NCBI GenBank assembly: GCA_037176705.1
Contig: CM073896.1
Span: 27,974,708-28,038,707 of the forward strand
DNA: 64,000 nucleotides
Source: Molossus alvarezi
Taxonomy: Eukaryota > Chordata > Mammalia > Chiroptera > Molossidae
Reading direction: 5' to 3'
How positions within the stretch are numbered: the stretch's first letter is position 1; each line of letters opens with the position of its first letter. Positions 34,284 through 44,869 of the stretch are shown piece after piece. Under the pieces are notes generated by a model, which was not told the DNA's origin, did no database searches, and worked only from the letters and a program-made list of their open reading frames with translations. Made by a program: the position numbers and the translations under genes.

Positions 34284-34820
34284 TTCATCATGGTTGCTTT
34301 GTTCTGATTAAAGCAAACCCCACTGCGACCTAGTGGGAAAGTGTGCCCCTCAGGTGCTCACCTCAGGAATGCTGTCCATTCTCCCAATCTGAGTCATAAG
34401 GAAATGACCCAGGAGGACTACCTGACCTCATGGAAAGATTGCCAACCTGACTGTCAGAACACTGGACTCGTGACTGCGACTCACTGGGACCAGCCCCTGC
34501 AGCCCCAAGCCCACATTCCTTCCCCCTTTGCCCAGAACCTTTTCCAATCCCCCAGGGCCCCTGTAATCAATTTACTATTTTTTTTTTTCCTTTTTGCCCT
34601 TACTGCCCCTTCTACCTTTAAAAGCAGCTGGTAAGTGGAGGGGGTGGGGGTAGAGCAGATTTTATGGGATAACCCTCTGCTCTCCCATACTGCCAGCAAT
34701 ATTGGAATAAACGTTCATATATGATTCAACCTTGTCTCTGCTTAGTTGGCTCAAGTAGCGACAGGTGGCTGGGATCCATTTGTTGTCTGGTTTCGTTTTC
34801 CTATTGGAGCAGGTGTTCTC
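34284..34820 (+). mobile_element. Candidate solitary endogenous retrovirus LTR
   Basis: The layout fits an LTR: a C-rich U3-like stretch, a TATA-like 'tttaaaag' near 34617, then 'aataaa' at 34706-34711 followed by a pyrimidine-rich U5-like segment ('accttgtctctgctt'). No gag, pol or env sequence lies nearby. The TG...CA ends and the short target-site duplication were not fixed, so borders are approximate. It may instead be an unrelated old element. Confidence 0.4.
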
Positions 34821-35170
34821 CAGTTAAAGAGGCAATCACAGAAGGAAGAATGGCAGTCTCAGACATGATCCCAGGCCACACTGAAAACTTAACTGAATGC
34901 TGATCACCGACTCAACAAGTATCATTCACCAATCATATAGAGATGACATTTCTTCTAGGAGAGTTTATTCTAGCTCCTTGTCCCTCACCCCACCTAGACT
35001 TGGGTGTTCCTGAAATGATAATATAGAACTATATCATATTATTTCATGACTTATAATCTATTGGCAGATTCTGACAGTTCAATGAAAGGTAAGAGACCTA
35101 GTGAAAACCTACTAATACTCCTTTCATCAAATATCTGCCTAGAATAGACTTATGTTCAATTAAAAGGAAA
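34821..35170. other. No recognised feature
   Basis: Mixed sequence between the LTR-like stretch and the DNA transposon. Nothing is assigned. Confidence 0.5.
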
Positions 35171-35172
35171 TA

Positions 35173-35778
35173 CAGAGGAACCTTGATTCTTAAACTTAAT
35201 TCATTCTGGAAGGCTATTGGAGAAGCAATTTTTTTTGAAAACAGAATCTGTTTTCCCTTTAGAAAATGTACGTACACCCTAGAACTTACCTTTAATGGTG
35301 AGAGCTACTGATGACTGAATACTGAGAGAAGGGACAGTGGGATGGAGGGATGTTATTGTTTGGAAGGGGAGTCCTCCTCCCATAAAAACGTCTGGTAGAT
35401 GTTCTTCTGGGGTTCCTTCTCTCTTTGCTCCACTAGAACTTCCTTCAGGCTCACTGGGCCTCTGTCTCACTAAAAACCTATCCAATGACGTTTGATTTTG
35501 TCTGAGTTTTAACACTGGCCTGAAGTGAAACACTGCAGTGACATTGAACAAGTTTATGGAAGGGTTTGCTACTTCTTTGTCATGGTGATATTTTTCATTA
35601 ATATTCACAGCACCATGTCCTGAGACATTAACAATGCCAGGTAAACTGAATCCTACCCCCACACACTCCTTTGTTGGTGGCCTGAGAAGTTTTCTTCTTG
35701 AGACATTTTCCTGTGAACAATTTGGCGGAGAACCTAAATGTTCGAGATGAGAAATGATTGAGAACCGAGGTTTGAGTG
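35173..35778 (-). mobile_element. Tigger/pogo-like DNA transposon, internally deleted
   Basis: The 606-bp element starts 'cagaggaacc' and ends 'cgaggtttgagtg', imperfect inverted ends, flanked by TA on both sides (35171-35172 and 35779-35780). TA duplication is what Tc1/mariner/pogo transposases create. The inner parts of the two ends also align ('aaccttgattctt' against the reverse of 'gagaaccgaggtt'). Coding sense on the minus strand suggests the transposase C-terminus survives. Pogo-type elements move by cut-and-paste DNA. The family name is inferred from the ends and the C-terminal line, not from a search. Confidence 0.7.
35279..35640 (-). pseudogene. Transposase C-terminal fragment (Tigger/pogo-like)
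   Basis: The minus-strand open frame reaches 193 codons (35860-35279), but its first third lies in the terminal repeat and flank. The distal part carries 'KLRQNQTSLDRFL' and 'GTPEEHLPDVFMGG', which resemble the serine/proline-rich C-terminal tails of Tigger transposases (the SLDRF-type line). No DDE catalytic core or CENP-B-like DNA-binding domain is present, so this is a remnant inside a deletion derivative and not a host gene. The open frame is unusually long for decayed DNA, which may mean the insertion is not extremely old. Confidence 0.55.
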
Positions 35779-35862
35779 TAGATTTGAAACATCTGTTTTT
35801 TGAACAAATTGCACAATGAGGTAGGAGAAAGACTACCATATAAATAATATTATGAATCAAAA

Positions 35863-36020
35863 TTTATTTATTTATTTTACTGACTTTTAGAGAGAAAGAG
35901 AAACATCTATATAAGAGGGATCAAGCCCACAGGCCCCGGCATGTGCTCTGACCGGGAATTGAATTGGCAACCTTTTGGTGCACAGGATGATGCCCAATCA
36001 ACTGAGCCACCTTGGCCAGG
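35863..36020 (-). mobile_element. Ves-type SINE, short-tail form, internally short
   Basis: Reverse-strand SINE with TTTA-rich tail, a brief 'gagagaaagagaaacatc' block, body 'catgtgctctgaccgggaa' and head ending 'cttggccagggc'. The middle is shorter than in other copies. Weak flank similarity ('gaatcaaaa' before, 'aaatcacaa' after). Confidence 0.88.
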
Positions 36021-36303
36021 GCAAATCACAAGTAAATTTTAAATGGATGACCACAAAGACAACAGACCTGAAAGATCAGAGAATGAGCCAGCATACCAAT
36101 ATGAAAACGGAGCTATCGGATTTACAGACGTATGGCATATTTTGTATGCATATATTTCATGTATGCAGAATTGTTAAAAATTATTTTCCTTATATTTGCA
36201 AGTACTTGATTATAAGGTATTTTACCCCTTCAGACATCAACACTTAATTGATATTTCTGTAGTGAAAATTCTCTTGTGTTGGTTTTAAAAACAAAACTAT
36301 AGC

Positions 36304-36515
36304 TTAGCAGGTGTGGCTCAGTGGTTGAGTGTCGATCCATGCACCAAGAGGTCCCGGTTCAAATCCCAGTCAGGGCACATGCCCAGGTTGTGGGCCCGAT
36401 CTCCAGTGGGGCACATGCAGGAGTAGATGTTCTCTCTCATCAATGTTTCTATCTCTCTCTCTCCCTCTCCTTTCCTCTCTCTCTAAAATCAATAAAGTAA
36501 AGAAAAGAAAAAAAG
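36304..36515 (+). mobile_element. Ves-type SINE, short-tail form, with TSD
   Basis: A box TGGCTCAGTGG at 36314-36324 and B box 'ggttcaaatcc' at 36356-36366. Body, pyrimidine block and AATAAAG tail are present. The 17-base target-site duplication 'aaaaacaaaactatagc' (36287-36303) matches 36516-36532 with one difference, so this is a clean insertion. Confidence 0.96.
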
Positions 36516-36532
36516 AAAAACAAAATTATAGC

Positions 36533-37970
36533 CTGCACTTGCTGTCTGGGAATCTGTCTGAGAGAAAGCAATTTAAAATTAAGAGTCTAGCAAACCAATT
36601 TTGGGGATTCAGTATAGACTATTACTTCATATATATGATTAAATATGATGAAACAAATAATTCTAAAGCATAAGTATCACTTTGGGAAAGTAACATTGTT
36701 TGAGTCAGCTTCATAAATCTACCAGTAAATCATGGAGCCATAATTTTAGGTAAGTGCCCTTCAAATTAAGAACCATTTAATTTGTTAGCATTTTAGTATA
36801 AATGGGACTAAATGGCAAGAGATTTGGAAGTATAAAGTCTGTTGGAATAAATTTATTTTATATGCTACAGGTGTACTATTTTTAATTTGAAACATTTGCC
36901 TGGTGGAGAAAGGTAACTTTTTCTGTGAACACGAATGTAAAATTGGAGGTGCTGTGAAGTTCACCTATGAGCATCTGTTACTATACTGCTGAAATTTTCC
37001 AAATATTTCCCATGTCATTTTTTATATTTTTTCCTTTATATTCCAAATTTATCACTCTGACAAGAGTCAAATAACTTTCTTTATCACTGTCTTTCTAATC
37101 TCAAACAATATATGTATCTGGAAAAGTCTAGTCATTCTCAACAATCTATATTCTTCAAAAAATATTATTTTCTCACATTCTCCATACAGGTTTTGTAACT
37201 ACTGTGTGTCACTGAGACTCTTCACTGTAAATACCACAAACAAACAAACAAACAAAAAAAACAAATTCATTTACAAGTAATGTTTAAAATTAGTAAACAA
37301 GACTTAGATTACATAGGTCATTATAGCAAAGCAGTAGATTTTTTAAAAGGACTTGACCTAAAAAATGAAAGGAATTTCACTATATGTATGCATTTGTTTC
37401 TACATAGCTATATGAATATATATATAGCTATTCACACACATTCTCTTTAAATAGATACTCAAAAATGACTAAGACCTTCTGTTTAAACAACTCAATATAT
37501 CTATGACTGCTTAGGAAATGATAAAATCATTTGAATATTAATTCTTGTAAAAGCTTTTGAAATCAGTCACCCTTTAGCAGTTCTATTGAATTATGGGAAA
37601 AAAATCAATCAGAAAATATGGATAAACTTAATTAAAACTGTATAGCCAATAAAATATAAGATGATTTATTCTATGAAGAAACCATGACTGTTTTGTTTTG
37701 AGGGTTTTCTCTCTGTGACAATTGTCTGGCATTATTATGAAACAAGTACTCTGTATTCAAGTTAAGAAAGCTATACCACTGTAGCTTGATTCAATATAAC
37801 ATCTGTAATTAATTTAAAATCTTGTAAAAATAATTCCTAGCAACAGAAAAGTAAAATAAGGAGTTGGTATAATTCATTCACCAGTTAAAATACTTTTGTA
37901 AAGATAAAACTATTCCTTTCTAGTATCATGTTTTTGTTTTTTTTTAAAAAAACAATAAATAAAAATCATT
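36533..37970. other. No recognised feature
   Basis: AT-rich unique-looking sequence. Contains an (AAAC)n-like patch near 37238-37260. No gene, RNA or repeat family is supported. Confidence 0.5.
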
Positions 37971-37974
37971 TAAA

Positions 37975-38095
37975 TTCAACAAGCATTTATTGAGTGTGTT
38001 TACCCTTTATCAGGCACTGTTTTTGGCATTGGTGATATATTATTGAAGCAAACAGATAAAAGATCTCAGCCCTTGTGAAGTTTTATATTTTCACC
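37975..38095 (-). repeat. L2 LINE 3'-end remnant
   Basis: 'caagcatttattgagtgtgt', 'caggcactgtttttggcatt' and 'agcccttgtgaagtttta' are the reverse complement of the L2 3' end. Confidence 0.7.
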
Positions 38096-38103
38096 AAAAA
38101 AGG

Positions 38104-38106
<3 letters not shown>

Positions 38107-38152
<46 letters not shown>
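38107..38152. repeat. (AT)n microsatellite
   Basis: About 23 perfect AT dinucleotides, likely length-variable. Confidence 0.95.
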
Positions 38153-38155
<3 letters not shown>

Positions 38156-38198
38156 GTGAGATTGGGAATGTCATTGGGTTGGCGGTGCATTGAATCCA

Positions 38199-38514
38199 TT
38201 TTTTTTTTTAAAGTAACACTTTTATTGAGCTATAATTAGCATACCATAAAATTTACAAATTTAAAGTTCATAATTCAGTGTTTTTGGTATATTCACAGAG
38301 TTGTGCAACCATTGCCACAATCAATTTTAGAACATTTCATCACCCCAAAGGAAACTCTTTGCACATTAGCTATCATCTCCCAATCCTTTCATGTCCCAGC
38401 CCTAGGAGGCCACTGATTTACTTTCTGTCTCTGTAGGTTGGCCTATTCTGAGTGTTTCATATAAATGCATTTATGTAATCTGTGAGTGTGTGTGTGTGTG
38501 TGTGTCTGGCTTCT
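38199..38514 (-). mobile_element. Ancient L1 3' UTR remnant
   Basis: Lines such as 'tttattgagctataattagc', 'gagttgtgcaaccattgcca' and 'tttcatcaccccaaaggaaa' are the reverse of an old mammalian-wide L1 3' UTR. A (GT)n tract lies at 38485-38505. It ends where young L1 copy 5 begins. Confidence 0.75.
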
Positions 38515-38789
38515 TTTTATTTTATTTTTATTTATTTATTTATTTATTTTATTAATTAATTTATTGATACAGATGTTTCTCCTTTTTCCCCCACTGATTC
38601 CCCCCTTCCACTCCCTCCCTGCCCTGTCCCCAGTTTGTTGTCCATGTCCACTGTTCATGCATACATGCATATAAGTTCTGTGGTTTACTCACCCCCACCA
38701 CCGTCCTCTTTAGGGGATTGTCAGTCTGTACCCCACTTCCGCGTCTCTGGGACTACCATATTCCTCAGACTGTTATGTTCATTATATTC

Positions 38790-41700
38790 CACAAATAAGT
38801 GAGATCATATGAAACTTGTCTTTCTCTGTTGGGCTTGTTTCACTTAGGATGATACTTTCCAGGTCCCTCCATGTCATCTCAAAGGATAAGAGATCTTTCT
38901 TTCTTACAGCTGCATAGTACTCCATTGTATATATGCACCACAGCTTTTATATCCATTCGTCTACTGATGGACACTTGGGCTGTTTTCAGATCATAGCTAT
39001 TGTAAATAGTGCTGCTACAAACATGGGGGTACATATATTCTTTCTGATTGGTGTTTCAGGCTTCTTAGGGTATATTCTTAGAAGCGGGATCACTGGGTCA
39101 AATGGAAGTTCAATTTTTAATTTTTTGAGGTAACACCATATTGTTTTCCATAGTGGCTGCAACAGTCTGCATTCCCACCAGCAGTGTACTACAGTCTGCT
39201 TTCCTCCACACCCTCGCCAACACTTGTTTGATGATTTGTTGATGGCGGCCATTCTGACAGGTGTGAGGTGATATCTCATTGTTGTTTTAATTTGCATCTC
39301 TCTGATGATTAGTGATAATGAGCATTTCTTCATATGTCTCTTAGCCATTTGTATGTCCTGTTTGGAGAGGTGTCTATTTAGTTCCTCTGCCCATTTTTTA
39401 ATTGGATTCTTTGTCTTCCTTTTGTGGAGTTGTATGAGCACTCTATATGTATTGGAAATCAACCCCTTACCCGATATATCATTGGCAATTATGCTCTCCC
39501 ATACAGTGGGTAGCCTTTCCGTTTTGATGATTGTATCTTTCGCTGTGCAGAAGCTTTTGAGTTTGATATAGTCCCATGTGTTCATTTTCTCCTTTGTTTC
39601 TCTTGCCTTAGGTGATGTGTCAGTAAAAATTCTGTTGCATATGATGCCTGAAATTTTGTTGCCTACAGTCTCTTCTAGGATTTTTATGGATTCATGAGTT
39701 ACATTTAAGTCTTTTATCCATTTTGAGTTTATTCTCATGTAGGGTGTAAGTTGATGGTCTAGTTTCATTTTTCTGCAAGTAGCTGTCCAATTTTCCCAGC
39801 ACCATTTATTAAAGAGGCTGTCCTTACTCCACTGTATGCTCTTGCCACCTATGTCAAATATTAATTGAGCATATTGTGTTGGGTTCATTTCTGGGTTCTC
39901 TGTTCTGTTCCACTGGTCTATATACCTGTTCTTGTGCCAGTACAAGGCTGTTTTGATTACAGTTGCTTTGTAGTTTAACCTGAAATCTGGTATTGTGATC
40001 CCTCCAACTTTGTTCTTCCTTTTCAAGATTGCTGTGGCTATTCGAGGCCTTTTTTGGTTCCATATGAACTTTTGAAATAATTGTTATAATTCTGTGAAGT
40101 ATACCATTGGTATTTTGATGAGGATTGCGCTGAATCTATAGATTGCTTTGCGTAATATAGACATTTTAATGATGTTAATTCTCCCAATCCATGAACAGGG
40201 TATGTGCTTCCACTTTTTTATATCTTCCTCTATTTCTTTTTTCAATGACCTGTAGTTTTTTGCGAATAGGTCCTTTACTTCTTTGGTTAAGTTTATTCCT
40301 AGGTATCTTAATTTTTTTGCCGCAATAGTAAATGGGATTGTTTTCTTAGTTTCTCTTTCTGTGAGTTCATCATTGGTGTATAAGAATGCCATCGATTTCT
40401 TCATGTTAATTTTGTATCCGAATTCATTTGTTAAATCTAGTAAACTTTTGATGGACTCTTTGGGGTTTTCTATGTATAGTATCATGTCACCTACAAATAA
40501 TGACAATTTCAATTTCTCCTTTCCAATTTGGATCCCTTTTATTTTTTCTTCCTGTCTAATTGCTGTGGCTAAGAGTTCCAGTACTATGTTAAATAGGAGT
40601 GGTTAAAATGGGCACCCTTGACTTGTTCCTCTTCTTAAGGGAAATGCTTTTAGGTTTTGCCCACTGAGTATGATTTTGGCTGTAGGTCTTTCATATATGG
40701 CCTTTATTATGTCTAGATATGATCCCTCTATGCCCACACTGCTGAGCGTTTTTATCAGAAATTGATGATGGATTTTGTCAAAGGCTTTTTCAGCATCTAT
40801 TGATATGATCATGTGGTTTTTATTCTTCATTTTATTTATGTGGTGTATCTCATTAATGGATTTACGAATATTGTACCAGCCTTGCATTCCTGGGATGAAT
40901 CCCACTTGGTCATGGTGAGTAATTTTTTTTATGTATTGCTGGATCCAATTTGCTAGTATTTTGTTCAGGATTTTGGCATCTACGTTCATCAAGGATATTG
41001 GCCTGTGGTTTTCTTTTTTATTGTGTCTTTTTCTGGTTTTGGAATTAGAATTATGCTGGCTTCATAAAACGAGTTTGTTAGTCTTCGTTCTTCTTGAATT
41101 TTTTGAAATAGTTTGAGGAGAATGGGTATTAGTTCTTCTTTGAATGTTCGGTAAAACTCCCCCGTAAAGCCATCCGGGCCTGGGCTTTTGTTTTCTGGGA
41201 GAGTCTTGATTACATCTTCAATTTCTTCTGTTGTTATTGGTCTGTTCAAGTTTTCTATCTCTTCCTGCGCAGGTTTTGGGAGCCTATGTGTTTCTAGAAA
41301 TTTGTCCATTTCGCTTAGATTGTCGAATTTGTTGCCATATAATTGTTCATCATAGTTGTTAACAATCTTTTGTATTTCTGTGGTTTCAGTTGTTATCTCT
41401 CCTCTTTCATTTCTGATTTTGTGTATTTGGGTTCTCTCTCTTTGTTTCTTGGTGTGTCTACCTAAGGGTCCATCAATCTTGTTTAACTTTTCAAAAAAAC
41501 AGCTCTTTGTTTTATTGATCCTTCGAATTGTTTTTTTGGTCTCTATGTCATTTATTTCTGCTCTGATCTTTACTATTTCCTTCCTTCTACTTGCTCTGGG
41601 GTTTTCTTTTTGTTTGCTCTATAGTTCATTAAGTTGTGAGGTTAGATAGTCTATTAGAGATTATTCTTCTTTTTTGAGGTAGGCCTGTAGTGCTAAGAAC

Positions 41701-42588
41701 TTCCCTCTCAGAACTGCTTTCGCTGCATCCCATAGATTTTGTGTTGTTGTGTCTTCGTTTTCATTGGTTTCCCGGAAGTTTTTGATTTCTTCCTTCATCT
41801 CCTCGGTGATCCATTCATTGTTTAATAACATGCTATTTGGTTTCCATGTGTTCAAATGTCTTTGTATGTTCTTCTTGCAATTGATTTCTAGTTTCATGCC
41901 ATTTTGATCTGAGAAGATGATTGATATGATTTCAAACTTCTTGAACTTGTAGATCCTTAGTTTGTGCCCTAACATGTGATCTATCTTTGAGAATATCCCA
42001 TGTGCACTTGAGAAGAATGTGAATTCTGTAGTTTTGGGGTGTAGTTCTCTGTAGATATCTATTAAATCCATTTGGACTAGTGCTTCATTTAGAGTCTCTG
42101 TTTCCTTGCTAATTTTTAGTCTAGAGGATCTATCCAGTGATGTCAAAGGGGTGTTGAAGTCCCCTGCTATGATTGTATTGCTATCAATTTCTCCTTTGAA
42201 GTCTTCCAGAAGATTTTTAATATATTTTCGTGCTCCTATATTGGGTACATATATGTTTATCAAGGTTATATCTTCCTGTTGGATAGATCCTTTCAATATT
42301 ATGTAGTGGACTTCTTTGTCACTAATTATGGCCTTCTTTCTGAAATCTATTTTATCAGATATGAGTATTGCTACCCCAGCTTTTTTTTCTTTTCCATTTG
42401 CTTGGAATATTTTTTCCATCCCTTCCCTTTAAATCTATGTGAGTCTTTTTTTTGAGGTGGGTCTCTTGTAAACAACATATAGATGAGTCATGCTTCCTTA
42501 TCCAATCAGCTACTCTGTGTCTTTTTATGGGAGCATTCAGTCCATTTACATTTAAGGTCATTATTGATATGTACTTATTTATTGCCAC
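38790..42588 (-). pseudogene. L1 ORF2, broken, catalytic changes
   Basis: Starts at ATG 42588 with 'MAINKYISIMTLNVNG', then shifts frame near 42400. The endonuclease piece (42419-41661) keeps 'AGDFNTPL' and 'SKIDHM' but has SDQ instead of the catalytic SDH (codon 41906-41904). In RT the box is FVGD (40500-40481) instead of FADD, losing one palm aspartate. The distal open piece (40026-38986, 346 codons) covers the connector and the cysteine-rich motif '[18 protein letters not shown]'. It is dead by several independent lesions. Confidence 0.93.
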
Positions 42589-42689
42589 TTTTGTTTAGTG
42601 TGGTTCTATTTTTCTTCCAATTTCTCTTGGTAATTACAGCAGTCCATTTAACATTTCTTGCAGTGCTGGTTTGGTGCTAATGTATTCCC

Positions 42690-43540
42690 TTAGCCTTTTT
42701 TTGTGTGTGGGAAGCTCTTTATTTGACCTTCTATTTTGAATGATAGCCTTGCTGGGTAGAGTAGTCTTGGATTCAGATCCTTGTTTTTCATGACCTTGAT
42801 TACTTCATGCCATTTCCTTCTGGCCTGTAGTGTTTCTTGTGAGAAGTCAGCTGAGAGCCTTATGGGGTTTCCTTTGTAGGTAACCTGTTGCTTATCTCTT
42901 GTTGCTTTTAGGATTCTCTCTTTGTCGTTAATTTTTGGCAGTTTGATTACTATGTGTCTTGGTGTGGGCCTGTTTGGGTTTTTCTTACTTGGGGCTCTCT
43001 GTGCTTCTTGAACTTGAATGCCTTCTTCCTTCACCAAATTAGGGAAGTTTTCTGTCACTATTTCTTTGAATATATTCTCTAACCATTGCTTATTATCTTC
43101 TTCTTCAGGGACTCCTATGATGCAAATATTATTCTGTTTCCAGTTGTTCCACAGTTCTCTTAAGCTGTCTTCCTGTTTTTTAATCGTTTTTCCTTTTGTT
43201 TTTCTGATTGGTTGATTTTTTCTAAACTGTCTTCTAATTCACTGATCCGGTCCTCAGCTTCCCCTACTCTGCTTTTTAGACCTTCCAATGTGTTTTTCAT
43301 TTCTGATATGTCATTCTTCATTTCTTCCTGTTGGTTTTTAATTTCCAACTGGTTGATTTTCAACATTTCTATGTCTTTACTCATGGTGCTCATATCCTTA
43401 CACATGCTGCTGAGCTTCCTCAACATCATGGCTCTAAATTCTAGTTCTGTTAACTTGCTTAACTGCACCTCATTTATCTCATCTTCTGTATCTCATCTTG
43501 TTCGTTTATTTGGCTTTTGTTTCTGTTTTACACCATTTTG
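42690..43540 (-). pseudogene. L1 ORF1, broken
   Basis: The coiled-coil part is open at 43468-43160 ('LEFRAMMLRKLSSM', 'RVGEAEDRISELEDSL'). The RRM/C-terminal part is open at 43058-42690 ('KINDKERILKAT', 'LLYPARLSFKIEGQI'). The family start reads ATG-GTG-TAA, a stop at codon 3, and the two halves are in different frames. The encoded RNA chaperone cannot be made whole. Confidence 0.9.
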
Positions 43541-43609
43541 GCTATCACAGTGGGCTTTGAAGCTTGCCAAATTTTCCATGTGGGTGTTGGTGTCCTGCTG
43601 TTTGTGGCA

Positions 43610-44806
43610 CCCTCTCCTGGGTTTGGATGAGCCAGGGTGTACCCACTTTAAACACCACCATCATGTCTTAGCTTTTATGGAAAGTGTTGCTAGCCCATGA
43701 AATGGTAGTTATTCTCTAGCATTTTTTGCCTGGAGGATATTAGTAGAGGTCACCTGAAGACCCTTGGTTTCTGAGTTGCCTGAAAAACTCCGTCAGGTGC
43801 TCAGTGTAAGAGGATTTCCTGAGGGTGGGGCAGCTGCTCTTTGTTAGTGGGCTTCAATTAGCATTTCAATGGCCACCACGTGGTGTTGAATCTCTGAGGG
43901 AGGGGCTGCCGCCTCTCCCCAGGGCCCTGGGGCGGGGTAAATTGACCACAGTCCTGCGTGGCTGCACTCAGCAAAAGCTCTTAGCACCCTCCAAAACCCG
44001 AGTGTCCCCACACAGTCCCAGTCCAGTCTGCCTTCCCTCTGCCGGAGCCCAAGATTAGTGGCTGCTGCCAATTTAGCCTCTGTCTGGACTCTGCATCGTG
44101 GAGCCGCCTGGGACTTTTAACCTGAGGGTGTTGCTTCCAGCCAAGGGCAGCTGCGGCTGTGGCACCTGCCCAGGGTGCTGTACTCAGCAGAATCCCCAGG
44201 ACTGAGCCACGGTAGTGGGATATTGCCGAGGTGGCAGCAGGTTCCAGCAGAGTCCCCTGGTTCCCGCGAGTCCGTGCGGCAACATCAGAGGGCTTAACAT
44301 GCAGAGTTCGCGGTACTCAGCCTTGGTAGCAGCATCCCGCTGAGTCCCATGGTCCCAGCCAGTCCATGCGGCATCAGCGGAGGGCTTAACAGGCAACAGA
44401 GTTCCCAGGACTCATGTGGGGTCGCAAGGGAGGCAGTAGCAGCTACTTCCCGCCAAGCCCCCTGGTCCCGCCTAGTCCCCTGGTCCCAGCGAGTCCGTGC
44501 AGCACCAGTCGAGGGCTTAGCAGGCAGCAGAGTTCACAGGACTCAGGCGGGGTCGCAGCCGAGGCGGCAACAGCAACTTCCCACAGAGTTCCCTGGTCCC
44601 TGCCCAGGCAGCTGCGGACTGTGGGCTCCCAGCCCCTTCTCATGTCCTCGCAAGCCTACCAGGATTGAGTCAGTGTCCCTGGTTATGTGGTCCTCCAAGG
44701 TGTCTTTCGGTTGCCCCTTCCTGAGGATTTGCCTTTATTTTCGTTGTAAATCCAGTTTGGTCCTGGGAGATGGTCTGTGTAGCTCCATTCACTTCGCCGC
44801 CATTTC
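43610..44806 (-). promoter_or_regulatory. L1 5' UTR / internal promoter region
   Basis: The most GC- and CpG-rich part of the window, running from the element's first bases to the ORF1 start region. L1 5' UTRs carry internal promoters; here the tandem units may add promoter copies. Function is not shown by the sequence. Confidence 0.6.
44180..44610 (-). repeat. Tandem monomer-like units in L1 5' UTR
   Basis: About four imperfect copies of a unit near 92-131 bases. Recurring anchors (written on +) are 'gagtccgtgcggc' (44268), 'agtccatgcggc' (44361) and 'gagtccgtgcagc' (44491), each followed by 'gagggctta' and 'cagagtt'. A pyrimidine-rich 'cccctggtcccg' part repeats inside one unit. Copies 3 and 6 lack this block. 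Confidence 0.75.
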
Positions 44807-44869
44807 CTCTTTTTCCCTGAATCCATTTTTAAACAAAAAAGTGCATGTTGGCATCTTTTCATATAGCTA

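Larger units (their letters stand above)
38515..44806 (-). mobile_element. L1 LINE copy 5, full length with expanded 5' UTR
   Basis: On the minus strand: 5' end at about 44806 ('atggcggcgaag'), GC-rich 5' UTR with tandem units (44610-44180), ORF1 (about 43540-42690), ORF2 (42588 to about 38790), 3' UTR and a long TTTA/A-rich tail near 38515-38555. About 6.3 kb, roughly 0.5 kb longer than copy 3 because of the 5' UTR repeats. Both ORFs are broken. It lies between ancient L1 pieces on the same strand. Confidence 0.96.

Noticed and set aside
34341..34634. A 97-codon frame near a TATA-like box
   Set aside because: No domain or retroviral protein line is visible; it overlaps the U3-like part of the LTR candidate.
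35279..35860. A 193-codon frame as a host protein gene
   Set aside because: It lies across the end of a transposon and into its flank, has no start context or splice structure, and its only recognisable lines are transposase-like.
44180..44610. Regularly spaced repeats as a CRISPR-like array
   Set aside because: Units are imperfect, unequal in length and lie inside an L1 5' UTR in mammalian DNA.
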